A stretch of DNA of 64,000 bases from Hermatobates lingyangjiaoensis (lineage: Eukaryota; Arthropoda; Insecta; Hemiptera; Hermatobatidae), in assembly GCA_026182355.1 (NCBI GenBank), contig JAPFBL010000530.1:1-64000 (forward strand). Direction: 5' to 3'. Numbering within the stretch: position 1 is the first letter of the stretch; every line of letters begins with the position of its first letter. The translations under genes and the position numbers were made by a program. This document shows, one piece after another, positions 63,235 to 64,000 of the stretch. The notes below the pieces were generated by a model, which did not search any database, was not told the DNA's origin, and worked only from the letters and a program-made list of their open reading frames with translations.

Positions 63235-63780
63235 ATATAGGAGATTGGTGTTAAAGTATCGTTTAATATATAAAACAAAGTATATAAATTAAATATAAAC
63301 AAATTATAAGCATTAAAAAAATGAATAAATGAATGAAGTAATTATATTTGATTATATTCATTTATATGGTTATATTAGTATTATTTTTAAGTTATATAAT
63401 TAAAGAATGTATATTTGTCATACATTTGATTTAAGGACGAATATGTTTCGAGGTATTTATATGTCTGTCAAAATCCTCTTGAAGTTATAAATCTTATTTT
63501 TAATATTCTTTTAAAATGAATAAAATATTGGTCGTGAGACGTCTCTACAAAGTAGAATCTTCCGGATAAGAACGAATCTTTGTTATTTCCTCTGACAGCA
63601 ATGAGTGGAGAAATGTCAAGGAGATAGAGGTGTCTTGGCTTTAAATATACTTATTAAAAATGGTTTGCTAGCCAAGCAGAGGTATTCTTCTTCTACTGAT
63701 AAACAATGAGATGAAAATATTGAAGAGACTTTTGTTGTTTTTGTTCTCCCTGTTTGCTTCTATTAATCGTTTAATAAATA
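63235..63780. other. AT-rich spacer
   Basis: Nothing recognised. Confidence 0.4.
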
Positions 63781-63877
63781 TAGTATTGTTAAAAAAGTAG
63801 CAACACATGAAGAGAACAAGACACTTTTCACCGTCCGTCTGGAACGCATTTACCTCTTCTTCTTCCATTCTAGTGTC

Positions 63878-63911
63878 TTCCTGACGACGAACTGCGGTTC
63901 GTAATATTGAA
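63878..63911 (+). ncRNA. Family I-like motif, A13 changed
   Basis: TTC 63878-63880 / GAA 63909-63911, CTGACGA 63881-63887, C, GAAC/GTTC, then GTA instead of GAA, ATAT 63904-63907, T. Its element arms (63785-63840 and beyond 63920) appear to continue to the window end. Confidence 0.52.
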
Positions 63912-64000
63912 AGAAAGTGTCTCGTTCTTTTTATGTTCTGCTACTGTTTTAACAGTACTACTTTGGACCATTTCTTTATTATATTTTGTATATACATAAA

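Overview
This is an AT-rich, repeat-saturated stretch of a eukaryotic nuclear genome, almost certainly from an invertebrate animal. tRNA-derived SINEs, hAT- and Tc1/mariner-like MITEs, a LINE remnant, Penelope-like fragments, long (TA)n microsatellites and minisatellite arrays cover most of it. The SINE tails are (TTAGG/CCTAA)-like, which would suit an arthropod, but that is weak evidence and I do not name a species. I see no convincing host protein-coding gene. Nearly all longer open frames lie in microsatellites, minisatellites or transposon arms.

The most interesting content is a large population of inverted-repeat (foldback) elements from end to end. Each arm carries one compact motif: a short helix I strand, CTGANGA, one extra base, a short hairpin (helix II), GAA, a short self-complementary sequence beginning with A and ending with T (helix III), one H nucleotide, and the matching helix I strand. 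This is the layout of a type-I hammerhead self-cleaving ribozyme with a minimal palindromic stem III, the kind known from Penelope-like retroelements that works as a dimer. I placed about 60 sites in roughly ten sequence families. About 40 keep the CTGANGA core, a paired helix II and GAA. Different families use different palindromes (AATT, ACGT, ATAT, AGATCT, ACGCGT, ACCGGT, AGCGCT) and different matching helix I pairs (TCTC/GAGA, GACT/AGTC, AGCC/GGCT, TTAAC/GTTAG). Structure is therefore conserved while sequence changes. One class replaces C3 and G8 by U3 and A8, a covarying change at the C3-G8 pair of the hammerhead core.

Layout: 0-10 kb holds families A, B, G/H, C, E and F, a 68-bp minisatellite and an hAT MITE with an 8-bp target duplication. 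10-14 kb holds a family I pair, an irregular ~30-40 bp repeat field, and a 5'-truncated poly-A retroposon with a perfect 17-bp target duplication. 15-23 kb holds two SINEs, a ~30-copy 59-bp satellite, a ~52-copy 25-bp array whose unit can form a hairpin, and a second hAT element. 23-37 kb holds G, H, J, I and A foldbacks, more SINEs, a 53-bp array, and a 1.1-kb foldback carrying coding-like sequence and a SINE insertion. 37-45 kb holds Penelope-like ORF fragments, a LINE C-terminal remnant, an hAT with a CT microsatellite, a MITE and F elements. 45-49 kb holds a duplicated 75-bp array and a SINE split by another repeat. 49-64 kb is the densest foldback region.

The parts probably relate as follows (inference): Penelope-like elements supplied the reverse transcriptase function, and the hammerhead foldbacks are their non-autonomous or LTR-only derivatives, repeatedly inserted at (TA)n tracts.
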